Assembly (NCBI GenBank): GCA_945919075.1
Contig: CAMEIX010000001.1
Coordinates: forward strand, 124,001-188,000
Direction of reading: 5' to 3'
Length of the DNA stretch: 64,000 bases
DNA from: an uncultured Lachnospiraceae bacterium
Lineage (GTDB): Bacteria; Bacillota; Clostridia; Lachnospirales; Lachnospiraceae
Shown: positions 8,512 to 18,405 of the stretch, in pieces
Position numbering within the stretch: the first letter of the stretch is position 1
Layout: every line of letters begins with the position of its first letter
Program-made: the position numbers and the translations under genes
The notes under the pieces: model-generated
Databases searched by the model: none
Told to the model about the DNA's origin: nothing
Seen by the model: the letters and a program-made list of their open reading frames with translations, nothing else

Positions 8512-9900
8512 TTATTTATTTCTCAGATATTCATCAATACCTTTTGCACCTGCTTTTCCTGCCCCCATAGCAAGAATAACGGTAGCTGCACCGGTAACGG
8601 CATCTCCACCTGCATAAACACCCTCTTTTGAGGTCTGACCATTTTCCTCTGCGGCAACAATACATTTCCACTTATTCACATCAAGTCCTTCTGTTGTGGA
8701 AGAAATAAGCGGATTGGGCGAGGTACCGAGAGACATAATCACAGTATCCACATCAATCACAAACTCACTGCCTGCCACTTCCACAGGGCGTCTTCTGCCG
8801 GATTCATCTGCTTCCCCAAGTTCCATCCGGATACATTTCATACCGGTTACCCATCCTTTCTCATCGGAAAGGATTTCCACCGGATTGGTAAGAAGGTCAA
8901 ATATGATTCCTTCTTCCTTAGCGTGATGAACTTCTTCCACACGGGCCGGCAATTCTTCTTCACTCCTGCGGTATACAATGTGAACCTCTGCTCCCAGACG
9001 AAGGGCTGTTCTTGCAGCATCCATTGCAACATTACCACCGCCGACAACGGCAACCTTTTTCCCTCTCATAATAGGGGTATCGGAATCTTCATTAAATGCC
9101 TTCATCAAATTGCTTCTGGTAAGATATTCATTTGCAGAGAATACACCGTTTGCGTTTTCTCCGGGAATTCCCATAAATTTGGGAAGACCTGCTCCGGAAC
9201 CGATAAAGACTGCCTCAAATCCTTCTTCGGAAATCAGTTCGTCAATAGTTACGGATTTTCCTACCACTACATTGGTTTCAATTTTAACACCAAGGGATTT
9301 TACATTTTCAATTTCTTTTGCCACAACTGCCTGTTTCGGAAGACGGAATTCCGGAATTCCATAAACAAGTACTCCTCCGGGCTCGTGAAGGGCTTCAAAA
9401 ATAGTCACATCATATCCCATTTTAGCAAGATCTCCGGCACAGGTAAGTCCTGCAGGACCGGAACCGATAACGGCTACTTTCTTACCGTTCTTTTCCGCTG
9501 CACCTTCGGGTTTAATATCATTTTCCCTTGCCCAGTCAGCCACAAATCTCTCCAATTTACCGATGGAAATCGGTTCTCCCTTAATACCACGGATACATTT
9601 TCCTTCACACTGGCTTTCCTGGGGACAAACACGTCCGCACACAGCGGGTAACGCAGAAGATTCACTGATAATCTGATAAGCCTTTTCTATGTTTCCTTCT
9701 TTTACCTGTCCGATAAAGGCAGGGATGTCAATGGCTACAGGACAGCCCTGAATACACTGTGCATTATTCTTGCATCCGATACAACGGCTTGCCTCTTCCA
9801 TTGCTTCTTCTTTATTATATCCTAAACATACTTCTTCAAAATTCGTTGCCCTGACTTTTGCATCCTGCTCACGAACCGGTGTTTTCTTTAAAACGTCCAT
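8512..9900 (-). CDS. nfnB: NfnB / GltA-type FAD-dependent oxidoreductase (ferredoxin:NADP transhydrogenase large subunit)
   Basis: The protein has 462 residues. An N-terminal [4Fe-4S]-binding region carries CIGCxxxxxCxxGCP and CGRVCPxxxQCxxxC. An FAD-binding GSGPAGL motif and an NADPH-binding VVGGGNVAMDAART motif follow. Such proteins are annotated as the glutamate synthase small subunit, but with a PyrK-like partner immediately upstream the pair matches NfnAB. NfnAB couples NADH plus reduced ferredoxin to reduction of two NADP+ by electron bifurcation. I chose ATG 9900 because GGAGG lies 8 bp upstream; a TTG five codons earlier falls inside that site. No large glutamate synthase gene is nearby, which supports Nfn. 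Confidence 0.88.
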   Translation of the reverse strand: MDVLKKTPVREQDAKVRATNFEEVCLGYNKEEAMEEASRCIGCKNNAQCIQGCPVAIDIPAFIGQVKEGNIEKAYQIISESSALPAVCGRVCPQESQCEGKCIRGIKGEPISIGKLERFVADWARENDIKPEGAAEKNGKKVAVIGSGPAGLTCAGDLAKMGYDVTIFEALHEPGGVLVYGIPEFRLPKQAVVAKEIENVKSLGVKIETNVVVGKSVTIDELISEEGFEAVFIGSGAGLPKFMGIPGENANGVFSANEYLTRSNLMKAFNEDSDTPIMRGKKVAVVGGGNVAMDAARTALRLGAEVHIVYRRSEEELPARVEEVHHAKEEGIIFDLLTNPVEILSDEKGWVTGMKCIRMELGEADESGRRRPVEVAGSEFVIDVDTVIMSLGTSPNPLISSTTEGLDVNKWKCIVAAEENGQTSKEGVYAGGDAVTGAATVILAMGAGKAGAKGIDEYLRNK

Positions 9901-9923
9901 TATTATTTCCTCCAATTATAGTC

Positions 9924-10802
9924 TTACTGGCAGTTGCCGCATCCGCCGTGATGGGTATCGCCTTCTTTTGCCTTTAAGAAATCACGGCCTTCTTTTGTTT
10001 TGTAAATCTGCTGTCTTTGCATTGCCTCATCAAAATCTACCTGATGCCCGTCAAACTCAGGCCCGTCAACACATGCAAATTTTACTTTTCCGCCGACTGT
10101 TACACGACAAGCTCCACACATACCGGTTCCGTCCACCATAATCGGATTTAAGCTTACAATGGTAGGGATTTCCAGTTCTTTTGTCAGAAGACATACAAAT
10201 TTCATCATAATCATGGGACCGATTGCCACGCAGACATCGTAATGGTTTCCTTCTGCTACCAGATCTTTGATAACCTGGGTAACCATACCGCTTCTGCCAT
10301 AGGAGCCGTCATCCGTTGTCACATATAAATTACCGGCAACCGCTTCCATTTCTTTTTCAAGAATCAGAAGATCTTTCGTTTTAGAGCCTACAATGACATC
10401 TGCAGCAATTCCATGCTCATGAAGCCATTTTACCTGAGGATACACGGGTGCAGTACCTACACCACCTGCTACAAAAAGCATTTTCTTCTTTTTCAATTCC
10501 TCAAGGTCTTCACTTACAAATTCAGAAGCACAACCAAGGGGGCCTACAAAATCATGAAAACTGTCGCCTGCTTTTAAAGCAGCCATCTTCTGTGTGGATG
10601 CACCTACAATCTGAAATACAATGGTTATGGTTCCTTTTTCTCTGTCATAATCACAGATCGTGAGAGGAATACGTTCCCCGTCCGCATCCATGCGGGCAAT
10701 AATAAATTGTCCGGGGTTGCAGGATTTTGCCACACGTTTTGCCTCTACTTCCATTTGGTAGATATTGGTTGTAAGTTCCTTTGCGTTTAAAATCTTATAC
10801 AT
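9924..10802 (-). CDS. nfnA: NfnA / PyrK-like ferredoxin-NADP reductase subunit
   Basis: This 292-residue flavoprotein has an N-terminal FAD-binding beta barrel with RIPLTICDYD, a nucleotide-binding domain with FVAGGVGTAPVYPQVK and a [2Fe-2S] cysteine cluster in GTGMCGACRVTVGGKVKFAC. The C-terminus carries an extra HHGGCGNC tail, possibly metal-binding. It is the partner of nfnB, 23 bp downstream. The alternative PyrK role is unlikely because no pyrD is adjacent. Together they set the NADPH pool used by biosynthesis, and the neighbouring folD also uses NADP(H). Confidence 0.87.
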   Translation of the reverse strand: MYKILNAKELTTNIYQMEVEAKRVAKSCNPGQFIIARMDADGERIPLTICDYDREKGTITIVFQIVGASTQKMAALKAGDSFHDFVGPLGCASEFVSEDLEELKKKKMLFVAGGVGTAPVYPQVKWLHEHGIAADVIVGSKTKDLLILEKEMEAVAGNLYVTTDDGSYGRSGMVTQVIKDLVAEGNHYDVCVAIGPMIMMKFVCLLTKELEIPTIVSLNPIMVDGTGMCGACRVTVGGKVKFACVDGPEFDGHQVDFDEAMQRQQIYKTKEGRDFLKAKEGDTHHGGCGNCQ

Positions 10803-10821
10803 CTTGCACCTCTTTTGATTT

Positions 10822-12231
10822 TTATTGAAAAGGCTCTAAAATATACTCATCCAAAGCCCCTCTTAACACCTTATAACAGCTACCGTTATATAGATTGACC
10901 GCATATACGATACCGGTCTTATTCTGCATATTGGCAGCGTCCTCATAGATTTCATTCACCAGATAGTAATCGTTTCCCTCTATGGATACGGCGGCCTGAT
11001 AAACATACAAATACCTTCCCTCTTCACCGCTCTCAGGAGTACCGTATTCATCTCTTAATTTACCGGTTTCCACAAGTCCTGATACCAGACCGTTTATGGC
11101 AAGTTCCGGTGTAAGTTCTGTATTCAAAACCAGATTGTAATGCATTATACTGCATTCACTTTTTACCCCGTCATCGGAAACCACTACAAACATAAAGGTG
11201 CTTTCTCCAAGCGGCATGGGAATCGGTGATTCATACAAAAAGGAATTTATAGTCGGTTCAGTGCCGTCTAATGTATAATACACCACTCCTTCGGAAGGTT
11301 CAACTACTTCTATTAACTCCGGTGAAAAATAATCCCCACTTAATGTCAGAACCTCAGGAGCAACAGGCTTAATTACATCAATGTCAAAATTTTCCGAAAC
11401 CGCTGTGCTTTTAATCCCATATTCATTCACAAAAATTGCCGTGATGGTATAATTACCGGTATCTAAGAAAATCGGAGTCGTGTAGACCTCACTGTTTTCA
11501 TCCGGCATCGTTCCGTCCATCGTATAATAAATCGTACCCTGGGTACTGGAAGTCAGTTTTAGTGCAATCATTTCTGCATAATTGCCTCCCGAATAGGAAA
11601 AAGCCGGGGGATTTGCCATATAACTCTGATAAGTATTTTTTAAGGTTTCATCCGGACATTCCATCAAAAGCTCATTGACAGACGCATATTCCTCTTTTTC
11701 TACAAAATAGGAAATCAGTTTTTTATAGACCGCAAGCATCTCCTCTTCGGTACCATTTCCGGCTGCAAAAACATCATAGAGATTTGTTAAAAATGCCTGC
11801 TCATTTCCGGCTTTTCTATACATATCCGCAAGTGCTATTTTGAGGGAAACATTCTCCGGTTCTATTTCCAGTGCTCTTTCATAATAAGCGCATGCTTCCG
11901 AAATTCTCCCCTCTGCAAAACAGTTTTCTGCCTGTCCTATCTGATAGGAAAAAGAATGGTACCGATAATACCATACACTCAATATAATGCAAAATACCAA
12001 TAACAATGCCGCTATTGCTATAAACACACCAAAAACAATTTTATTGCTCTTTTTCTTAACCTCTTTGTCCGTTTTTTCTTCTTCCACCATTTCCCCGATA
12101 CCGGACAGAGATTCTTTTATACTATATTCAATTTCCGGTTCAAATTCGGGTACCATCCGGATCTCTTCACCGCATTTTTCACAGTAGAGTTTACCTTCCG
12201 GTATGGTGGTCCCACATTTTGGACAAATCAT
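10822..12231 (-). CDS. Zinc-ribbon, single-pass membrane protein with TPR and chitobiase-like C-terminal domains
   Basis: This 469-residue protein has a clear modular order. A zinc ribbon (MICPKCG...CEKCGEE) at residues 1-24 and an acidic linker lead to one transmembrane helix at about 65-90. A tetratricopeptide-like helical block follows, including EACAYYERALEIEPENVSL. Two repeats of the CHB_HEX_C_1 type come next, each with a G(T/V)(I/V)YYTxDGTxPxxxS core, and then a C-terminal alpha/beta domain. The ribbon is therefore cytoplasmic and the rest is outside. ATG 12231 was preferred over an upstream start because AAGGTG lies 6 bp before it and the ribbon begins there. It follows folD by 11 bp. 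Function unknown; it may be an envelope sensor. Confidence 0.8.
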   Translation of the reverse strand: MICPKCGTTIPEGKLYCEKCGEEIRMVPEFEPEIEYSIKESLSGIGEMVEEEKTDKEVKKKSNKIVFGVFIAIAALLLVFCIILSVWYYRYHSFSYQIGQAENCFAEGRISEACAYYERALEIEPENVSLKIALADMYRKAGNEQAFLTNLYDVFAAGNGTEEEMLAVYKKLISYFVEKEEYASVNELLMECPDETLKNTYQSYMANPPAFSYSGGNYAEMIALKLTSSTQGTIYYTMDGTMPDENSEVYTTPIFLDTGNYTITAIFVNEYGIKSTAVSENFDIDVIKPVAPEVLTLSGDYFSPELIEVVEPSEGVVYYTLDGTEPTINSFLYESPIPMPLGESTFMFVVVSDDGVKSECSIMHYNLVLNTELTPELAINGLVSGLVETGKLRDEYGTPESGEEGRYLYVYQAAVSIEGNDYYLVNEIYEDAANMQNKTGIVYAVNLYNGSCYKVLRGALDEYILEPFQ

Positions 12232-12242
12232 AATTTCACCTT

Positions 12243-13088
12243 CTACTGCTGCAATGACAGGGAATGTACACAATTATACATGAGCATGGCTATGGTCATG
12301 GGCCCCACACCGCCGGGTACGGGGGTAATGGCGCTGCATATCTTTTCCACACTTTCAAAATCTACATCACCGCATAATTTACCATTTTCCATACGATGGA
12401 TACCGACATCGATTACCACGGCACCCTCTTTTACATAACTTGCATCAATCATTTTGGGTTTACCAACGGCTGCTATCAGGATATCAGCCTGCTTCGTAAT
12501 TTCTCTTAAATCCACTGTCTTGGAATGGGCAATGGTTACTGTACCGTTTTCCCTTAATAATAACAGGGCCATGGGTTTTCCTACAATATTGCTTCGTCCC
12601 ACCACCACACATTTTTTACCGGTGATTTCCACATGACTTCTCTTCAATAATTCAATGATTCCTGCGGGGGTACAGGACACAAAGCCCTTTTCCCCGATAC
12701 AGAGCGCCCCTACATTCTGGGGATGAAATCCATCCACATCCTTAAGCGGAGAAATGGAACGGATTACCTTATTCTCATCAATATGTTTCGGCAGGGGAAG
12801 CTGTACTAAAATTCCGTTTACATCCTTCCTGTCGTTTAGTTCTTCAATAATGCTTAGAAGTTCTGCTTCGGTAGTTTCCTCCGGCAATTCATACGCCAGG
12901 GAGCGGATGCCGGTATAGGCACAGGCCTTTTTCTTATTGCCCACATACACGGTGGAGGCAGGATCACAACCAACCTGTATTACAGCCAGAGTTACTTCCT
13001 TCCCCTCTGCCTTTAATGCCGCAACCTTTTCTTTTACTTCTTCTTTAATCTGCGCAGAAATCGCTTTACCATCGATTAATTCAGCCAT
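12243..13088 (-). CDS. folD: Bifunctional methylene-THF dehydrogenase / methenyl-THF cyclohydrolase
   Basis: FolD interconverts 5,10-methylene-, 5,10-methenyl- and 10-formyl-tetrahydrofolate using NADP(H). The 281-residue protein has the substrate motif STVYVGNKKKACAYTGI with the catalytic Lys, the Rossmann motif GRSNIVGKPMALLL and the C-terminal PGGVGPMTIAMLM. AGGAGG precedes the ATG by 6 bp. It lies directly downstream of fhs, which makes formyl-THF from formate, so the two genes form the core of one-carbon/formate metabolism. Confidence 0.97.
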   Translation of the reverse strand: MAELIDGKAISAQIKEEVKEKVAALKAEGKEVTLAVIQVGCDPASTVYVGNKKKACAYTGIRSLAYELPEETTEAELLSIIEELNDRKDVNGILVQLPLPKHIDENKVIRSISPLKDVDGFHPQNVGALCIGEKGFVSCTPAGIIELLKRSHVEITGKKCVVVGRSNIVGKPMALLLLRENGTVTIAHSKTVDLREITKQADILIAAVGKPKMIDASYVKEGAVVIDVGIHRMENGKLCGDVDFESVEKICSAITPVPGGVGPMTIAMLMYNCVHSLSLQQ

Positions 13089-13131
13089 AAATACCTCCTG
13101 TTGTTTCGGATTTTGTTAAAATTTGCAGACC

Positions 13132-14799
13132 TTAGAACAAACCGGTAATCTGTCCGTTTTCTACATCAATGCCATAGGCAGCAGGTGTTTTGGATAATCC
13201 GGGCATGGTCATAATGGTTCCGGTCAGGGCTACCACAAATCCCGCACCTGCCGAAACATAAACCTCCCTGATATTGATATCAAAGCCTTCGGGGCGTCCC
13301 AGCTTGGTGGGGTCATCCGACAGGGAATATTGATTTTTCGCCATACAAACAGGAAAATTCCCAAAGCCCATGGCTTCGATTTTTTCAATCTGCTTCAAGG
13401 CTGCACCGGTATAAGACACACTTCCGGCACCATAAATTTTCTTAGCAATGGTTTCGATTTTTTCACGAATCGGCAACTCTGATTCATAAAGCGGTTTGTA
13501 GTAGCTTTCCTTGGTTTCTAAAGTATTTAGCACCTTCTTTGCAAGCTCGATACCGCCTTCTCCGCCTTTTTCCCACACTTTAGCAAGAGCAAATTCACAT
13601 CCCTTTGCTTCCACAAACTCTTTTACAAAGGCGATTTCTGCATCCGTGTCCGAAACAAAGGCATTTAAGGTTACCACAACCGGTACTCCGTAGATTTGAA
13701 TATTTTCGATATGTTTTTCCAGATTACGTATTCCGGATTTTAAAGCCTCAAGATTTTCGGTGTTCAAATCTGCCTTTGCAACACCGCCATTGTATTTCAG
13801 TGCACGGATCGTGGCTACCAACACCACCGCGTCAGGCTTTAAGCCTGCGGCCCTGCACTTAATGTCAAAGAATTTCTCAGCCCCCAGGTCTGCGCCGAAA
13901 CCGGCCTCCGTAATGACATAATCTGCCATCTTAAGGGCTGTCTTGGTTGCAATAACGGAATTACAGCCATGTGCGATATTGGCAAAAGGTCCTCCGTGTA
14001 CCAAAGCCGGTGTATGTTCCAGAGTCTGGATCATATTCGGTTTGATGGCATCCTTAAGCAGTGCCGCCATGGCACCCACTGCTTTCAACTGCCCTGCCGT
14101 CACGGGATTGCCGCTGTAATCATAAGCAACGATCATACGGCTTAATCTTTCTTTTAAATCTTCCATGGAATCGGCCAGACACAAAACCGCCATTATTTCC
14201 GTAGCAACGGTAATCACAAAATGATCTTCCCTGACAAAGCCATCCGTCTTATTTCCAAGTCCTACCACCACATTGCGTAACACACGATCATTCATGTCCA
14301 GACATCTTTTCCACACAATCTGTCTGGTATCAATGTTTAATTCATTCCCCTGCTGAATATGGTTGTCCAATAAGGCTGCCAGAAGGTTGTTGGCAGAGGT
14401 AATGGCATGAAAATCTCCGGTAAAATGTAAATTCAAATCCTCCATAGGCACTACCTGCGCATATCCGCCACCGGCAGCACCGCCCTTAATCCCGAAACAG
14501 GGTCCCAGGGAAGGCTCTCTTAAAGCAATGACTGCTTTCTTATTCAATTTGGCAAACGCCTCTCCAAGCCCAACGGTTATGGTGGTTTTTCCTTCTCCCG
14601 CAGGGGTAGGATTAATTGCAGTTACCAAGATCAGCTTACCGTTTTCATTCTCTTTGATTCTCTCCCGGTACTCATCCGATATCTTAGCCTTATATTTTCC
14701 GTATAATTCCAGTTCATCCGCCTGAATATCCAGTTTCTCTGCTACCGAAACTATGGGCTCCATGGTTGTTTCCTGTGCGATCTGAATGTCTGTCTTCAT
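13132..14799 (-). CDS. fhs: Formate--tetrahydrofolate ligase
   Basis: This 555-residue enzyme makes 10-formyl-THF from formate, ATP and THF. It has the P-loop-like [19 protein letters not shown] near residue 67, then [23 protein letters not shown] (in part) and the conserved [14 protein letters not shown]. Full length is usual for the family. Its ATG is one base after the ftsK stop, with GAGGAG 10 bp upstream inside ftsK, so it is probably co-transcribed with ftsK. With folD it can serve purine synthesis, serine interconversion or the methyl branch of the Wood-Ljungdahl pathway; no other pathway gene is in the window. Confidence 0.97.
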   Translation of the reverse strand: MKTDIQIAQETTMEPIVSVAEKLDIQADELELYGKYKAKISDEYRERIKENENGKLILVTAINPTPAGEGKTTITVGLGEAFAKLNKKAVIALREPSLGPCFGIKGGAAGGGYAQVVPMEDLNLHFTGDFHAITSANNLLAALLDNHIQQGNELNIDTRQIVWKRCLDMNDRVLRNVVVGLGNKTDGFVREDHFVITVATEIMAVLCLADSMEDLKERLSRMIVAYDYSGNPVTAGQLKAVGAMAALLKDAIKPNMIQTLEHTPALVHGGPFANIAHGCNSVIATKTALKMADYVITEAGFGADLGAEKFFDIKCRAAGLKPDAVVLVATIRALKYNGGVAKADLNTENLEALKSGIRNLEKHIENIQIYGVPVVVTLNAFVSDTDAEIAFVKEFVEAKGCEFALAKVWEKGGEGGIELAKKVLNTLETKESYYKPLYESELPIREKIETIAKKIYGAGSVSYTGAALKQIEKIEAMGFGNFPVCMAKNQYSLSDDPTKLGRPEGFDINIREVYVSAGAGFVVALTGTIMTMPGLSKTPAAYGIDVENGQITGLF

Positions 14800-14800
14800 G

Positions 14801-17512
14801 TCATAAAATCTCCTCTAATAGTTGTTCAAATTGTTCCTGGGACATTAAAACCTTTCTCGGTTTTGTTCCTTCTTCTTCCCCCACAACCCCATATTCGTAA
14901 AGCTGGTCCATAATACGTGCCGCACGGTTAAAACCAATCTTAAAGACTCTTTGGAAATTCCCGATGCTGGCCTTATCTTTGTCAATTACGAAACGACCGG
15001 CCTCTGCAAAATATTCATCCACTTCACTGCCGCCCGATCCGGAACCGCTGTCGGAAGCCGAACTGCTGTTTCCGATATTCTTTATTTTCTCTTCCACATC
15101 TTCGGCATACACATTGCCGATTGCCTGATTTTTCAAAAAGTCCACCACGTCCGCTACTTCTTCATCCGAAACATAGGCTCCCTGAATTCTGGCCGGCTTT
15201 GTATAGCCCTGCGGGTAAAAGAACATATCCCCGTTACCAAGCAGTTTTTCGGCTCCGTTCATATCCAGAATGGTACGAGAATCCACACCGGACTTTAAAC
15301 TTAACGCAACACGGCTTGGCATATTAGCCTTAATCAGACCGGTTACCACGTCCACGGAAGGTCTTTGTGTTGCCAGAATCAGATGAATTCCTGCCGCACG
15401 TGCAAGCTGTGCCAGTCTGCAAATGGAAGCCTCCACTTCCCCCGGTGCCACCATCATGAGATCTGCCAATTCATCTACAATAATGACAATTTGAGGCATC
15501 TTGGCCGGTACATTGTCTTCTCCTCTTTCCCGCATGGTTTCCAGTTTCTGGTTGTAACTCTTTAAGTCTCTGACATTAAAATCTGCAAACCTTTTATATC
15601 GGTCTTCCATTTCGCTAACACCCCAATGCAGCGCAGCAGAAGCCTTTTTCGGGTCTGTAACCACCGGAATAAGCAGATGCGGAATCCCGTTATAAATGGT
15701 AAATTCCACCTGCTTGGGGTCTATCATAATTAACTTCACATCATCCGGATGGGCTTTATAGAGAATACTCATAATAATCGTATTCATAAACACGGATTTT
15801 CCTGACCCGGTAGTTCCTGCAATCAGCATATGGGGCATCTTGGCAATGTCTGCCACCAGAGTCTTACCTGCAATATCCTTACCAACTGCAAATGCAACAT
15901 TGGAATTGAAATCACGAAATTCCGGCGTTTCCAGAAGGTCCCGAAGGGCTACCGGTGATTTTTCTTTATTCGGTACCTCAATACCTACCGCTGCTTTTCC
16001 CGGTATGGGAGCTTCAATTCGAATATCCGTTGCGGCAAGATTTAATTTGATATCGTCTGCCAGACCTACAATTTTGCTTACCTTAACCCCCACTTCCGGC
16101 TGTAATTCGTACCGGGTAACACTGGGGCCCTGGCTGATATCCGTAACCGTAACATTAACCCCAAAGGTACGCAGGGTCTGCTGCAGTCTTATTGCGGTTT
16201 CTTTTAATTCCCTTGCGGAATCTCCGCCGCTTCCGCTTCCCTTTTTCAGTCTGGAAAGAGGTGGGAAAATATATTTCTTAGGAACTTTCTTTTCTGCACT
16301 ATGTATTTCTTCTGCCATGGAAAGATTGGTTTCTTCTTTCACAGGTGCCGCCTTGGCCACAGGCCTTGTCACTTCGGATGGCTTCATCACAGGCCTCGGT
16401 GCTTCAGATGGCCTGGTCACAGGCTTTGGTGTTTCCGGTATCTTAGCCACGGGCTTTGGTGCTTCAAAAGATTCCATATCCGGTTCTGGAGTGTTAATTT
16501 CTGCCATTTCTTCCCGAACCATCCCGCGGATTCGAATATGGTCCGTACTGTCCGCAGCAGTAACCGGTGTTGCTATCTTATGTGTTCCGCCCCTGATCTG
16601 TCTTACCGGTATGCTGTCTTCCCCACAGGGCACTTCATTGAGCGTGATTTCATGAATATCGTCTCTGATTTTTATCTCTTCCGGCTGGCTGATGGTCGTA
16701 TCCATCATGACCCCGGAAACCTTTTTATCCATTCGAAGAATCTTTTCGTTTTCCTTTTCTTCCGCCTTTAAGCGTCTTTCTTCCTCACGTCTTTCCCGCT
16801 CTTCTTCTCTTTTAAGCCGTTCTTCTTCTCTTCTTACACGGACATCCTCTGCTTCCTCGCGGCGTATTCTTAATTGTTCCCTCCGGCGCATCGCATCTTC
16901 TTTGGAAAACTCAACAAATTTCTTCCCGCTGTTTTTTACACCGTTTACAAAGGACTTTTCCGTTAAAAGCACCAGCGCAATGATGGAAATAATCACAACA
17001 AGCAGTACCGTACCAATGGTGGATAACATATGATATAAAGCAAATGCAATGCTTCCTGCAATCACACCGCCACCATTCCGGCCCTTGCTGCAGGTATCAA
17101 AAATTTCTTTCAGATTATATTTTTCCGCACTGTATGCGCCGTTTGCCAAAAGTTCACAAATAACCCCGAACATCAGAAAAAGCACAAGTCCTGCAATCAC
17201 CTTGCGGGTTGCAGCACCGCTCCCGCCGTTTGCATACCAGAACAGGTAGCCCAGTGCAAATACCGGTGCGGCAATATAAGCAGAAAACCCGAATACGCCA
17301 AACATGAATCCGCTGACGGCATCTCCAACCTTGCCTAATATATGAAAATTACATAAGAACAAAAAGATACAGACTGCACATAACAAAATTAAGGAAATCT
17401 CATGAAAAATTTCACTATCCAGTGCAGAATCCCTTCCCGTTCTGCCTTTTGCAGAGCCGGACCGACTGCCCGAAGAACTTCTTGTACTTTTTTTTCTTTG
17501 ATTTGTTGCCAT
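14801..17512 (-). CDS. ftsK: FtsK/SpoIIIE-family DNA translocase
   Basis: This 903-residue membrane-anchored DNA pump moves chromosomes through the division or sporulation septum. Four or so N-terminal transmembrane helices (about 35-185) are followed by a long charged linker with an [21 protein letters not shown] helix. The linker then has four tandem Pro-rich repeats of the EAPRPVxKPS kind (DNA about 16350-16470). The motor domain has Walker [25 protein letters not shown] and the [17 protein letters not shown] block. A winged-helix gamma domain that reads KOPS/SRS sites closes the protein. ATG 17512 was chosen because GGGAG lies 8 bp upstream. Sequence alone cannot separate FtsK from SpoIIIE; no second copy is visible here. 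Confidence 0.95.
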   Translation of the reverse strand: MATNQRKKSTRSSSGSRSGSAKGRTGRDSALDSEIFHEISLILLCAVCIFLFLCNFHILGKVGDAVSGFMFGVFGFSAYIAAPVFALGYLFWYANGGSGAATRKVIAGLVLFLMFGVICELLANGAYSAEKYNLKEIFDTCSKGRNGGGVIAGSIAFALYHMLSTIGTVLLVVIISIIALVLLTEKSFVNGVKNSGKKFVEFSKEDAMRRREQLRIRREEAEDVRVRREEERLKREEERERREEERRLKAEEKENEKILRMDKKVSGVMMDTTISQPEEIKIRDDIHEITLNEVPCGEDSIPVRQIRGGTHKIATPVTAADSTDHIRIRGMVREEMAEINTPEPDMESFEAPKPVAKIPETPKPVTRPSEAPRPVMKPSEVTRPVAKAAPVKEETNLSMAEEIHSAEKKVPKKYIFPPLSRLKKGSGSGGDSARELKETAIRLQQTLRTFGVNVTVTDISQGPSVTRYELQPEVGVKVSKIVGLADDIKLNLAATDIRIEAPIPGKAAVGIEVPNKEKSPVALRDLLETPEFRDFNSNVAFAVGKDIAGKTLVADIAKMPHMLIAGTTGSGKSVFMNTIIMSILYKAHPDDVKLIMIDPKQVEFTIYNGIPHLLIPVVTDPKKASAALHWGVSEMEDRYKRFADFNVRDLKSYNQKLETMRERGEDNVPAKMPQIVIIVDELADLMMVAPGEVEASICRLAQLARAAGIHLILATQRPSVDVVTGLIKANMPSRVALSLKSGVDSRTILDMNGAEKLLGNGDMFFYPQGYTKPARIQGAYVSDEEVADVVDFLKNQAIGNVYAEDVEEKIKNIGNSSSASDSGSGSGGSEVDEYFAEAGRFVIDKDKASIGNFQRVFKIGFNRAARIMDQLYEYGVVGEEEGTKPRKVLMSQEQFEQLLEEIL

Positions 17513-17565
17513 AATAAAAACTCCCATCCCTGATCATATCTTTCCATGACATGACAGTTGGAATT

Positions 17566-17594
17566 ATTATATCATTTCTCAGCCGAATTGTCAT
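17566..17594 (-). promoter_or_regulatory. Sigma-A promoter for ftsK
   Basis: ATGACA (17589-17594), a 17-bp spacer and TATAAT (17566-17571). The -10 box follows the tepA-like stop codon immediately, so ftsK-fhs-folD can be transcribed independently of the upstream protease. Confidence 0.65.
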
Positions 17595-18303
17595 CATGTA
17601 TACAATTTTTTCGGTCATTTATCAACTCATATAATTTTCCCATGGCATCCTTAATCCCGCCTACATCGTTAATAATCCCATAATTTACCGTTTCTTTCCC
17701 TACCAGTATGGTACCTACATCCTTGGTCAGCATTTTAGTTTCCATCATCAAATCTTCAATCTTTTCTTTTGTTATATTGCTATGAGATGCAACAAAACCC
17801 GTTATTCTGTCCTGAATCTGTCTGAAATAATCAAAAGTCTGGGGCACACCGATTACGGTTCCGTTTAATCTGACCGGATGTATGACCATGGTCCCGGTGG
17901 GCACAATAAAGGAATAATCACAACTTACCGCAATTGGCATTCCAATGGAATGACTGCCGCCAAGAACCAGAGAAACCGTGGGCTTTGAAAGGGATGCAAT
18001 CATTTCGGCAATTGCAAGCCCTGCTTCTACATCCCCACCCACTGTATTGAGAAGCACTAAGAGTCCGTCAATTTTGTCACTGTCTTCAATTGCCGCAAGT
18101 TCCGGCAAAATATGTTCGTATTTCGTTGTTTTTACACTTCCGCTTAAATTATCGTGTCCTTCTATTTCCCCAATAATGGTGATTAAATGTATTTTTAAGT
18201 GCTGCTTGTTATCTGCCAAAGTAAGCTGACCCGTTTTTTCTATACGTTCATCTCTGTGACTTTCTGCATTTTCTTTATTATTATTTTTCTTTTCTTCTCC
18301 CAT
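17572..18303 (-). CDS. ClpP-fold serine protease, TepA-like
   Basis: This 243-residue protein is of the Clp protease (crotonase-fold) class, close to B. subtilis TepA/YmfB. It has [20 protein letters not shown] for the oxyanion region, the nucleophile region [14 protein letters not shown] and the catalytic histidine in [12 protein letters not shown]. There is no signal peptide, and a Lys/Asn/Glu-rich N-terminus of about 35 residues precedes the fold. ATG 18303 was chosen because GGAGG lies 5 bp upstream; a longer in-frame extension would cross a terminator hairpin. TepA-like genes commonly neighbour ftsK/spoIIIE in Firmicutes. Physiological substrates are unclear. Confidence 0.87.
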   Translation of the reverse strand: MGEEKKNNNKENAESHRDERIEKTGQLTLADNKQHLKIHLITIIGEIEGHDNLSGSVKTTKYEHILPELAAIEDSDKIDGLLVLLNTVGGDVEAGLAIAEMIASLSKPTVSLVLGGSHSIGMPIAVSCDYSFIVPTGTMVIHPVRLNGTVIGVPQTFDYFRQIQDRITGFVASHSNITKEKIEDLMMETKMLTKDVGTILVGKETVNYGIINDVGGIKDAMGKLYELINDRKNCIHDDNSAEK

Positions 18304-18341
18304 AAAAACCTCCACAGACACATGATAATCGTCGCCATAAC

Positions 18342-18375
18342 AAAAAATAAGGAATCCCTTATTGGAATTCCTTAT
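18342..18375 (-). terminator. Rho-independent terminator after the polytopic membrane protein
   Basis: On the minus strand ATAAGGAAT and ATTCCTTAT form a 9-bp stem with an 11-12-base loop, followed by TTTTTTG. It lies 30 bp after the stop at 18406 and ends the yebC-metY-membrane protein unit. Confidence 0.8.
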
Positions 18376-18405
18376 CATTGTGTTCATTCTGTAAAATTTC
18401 ATACA

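Noticed and set aside
8923..9651. 242-codon open frame on the plus strand opposite nfnB
   Set aside because: It lies wholly antisense to a well-supported gene, has low-complexity Cys/Phe/Asn composition and no ribosome-binding site; a shadow frame.
8512..10802. Glutamate synthase small subunit / PyrK of dihydroorotate dehydrogenase
   Set aside because: No large glutamate synthase or pyrD gene is adjacent, and the pair order matches NfnAB.
15840..16655. 271-codon plus-strand frame opposite ftsK
   Set aside because: Ser/Thr/Pro-rich mirror of the ftsK linker repeats and motor domain; no independent coding signal.
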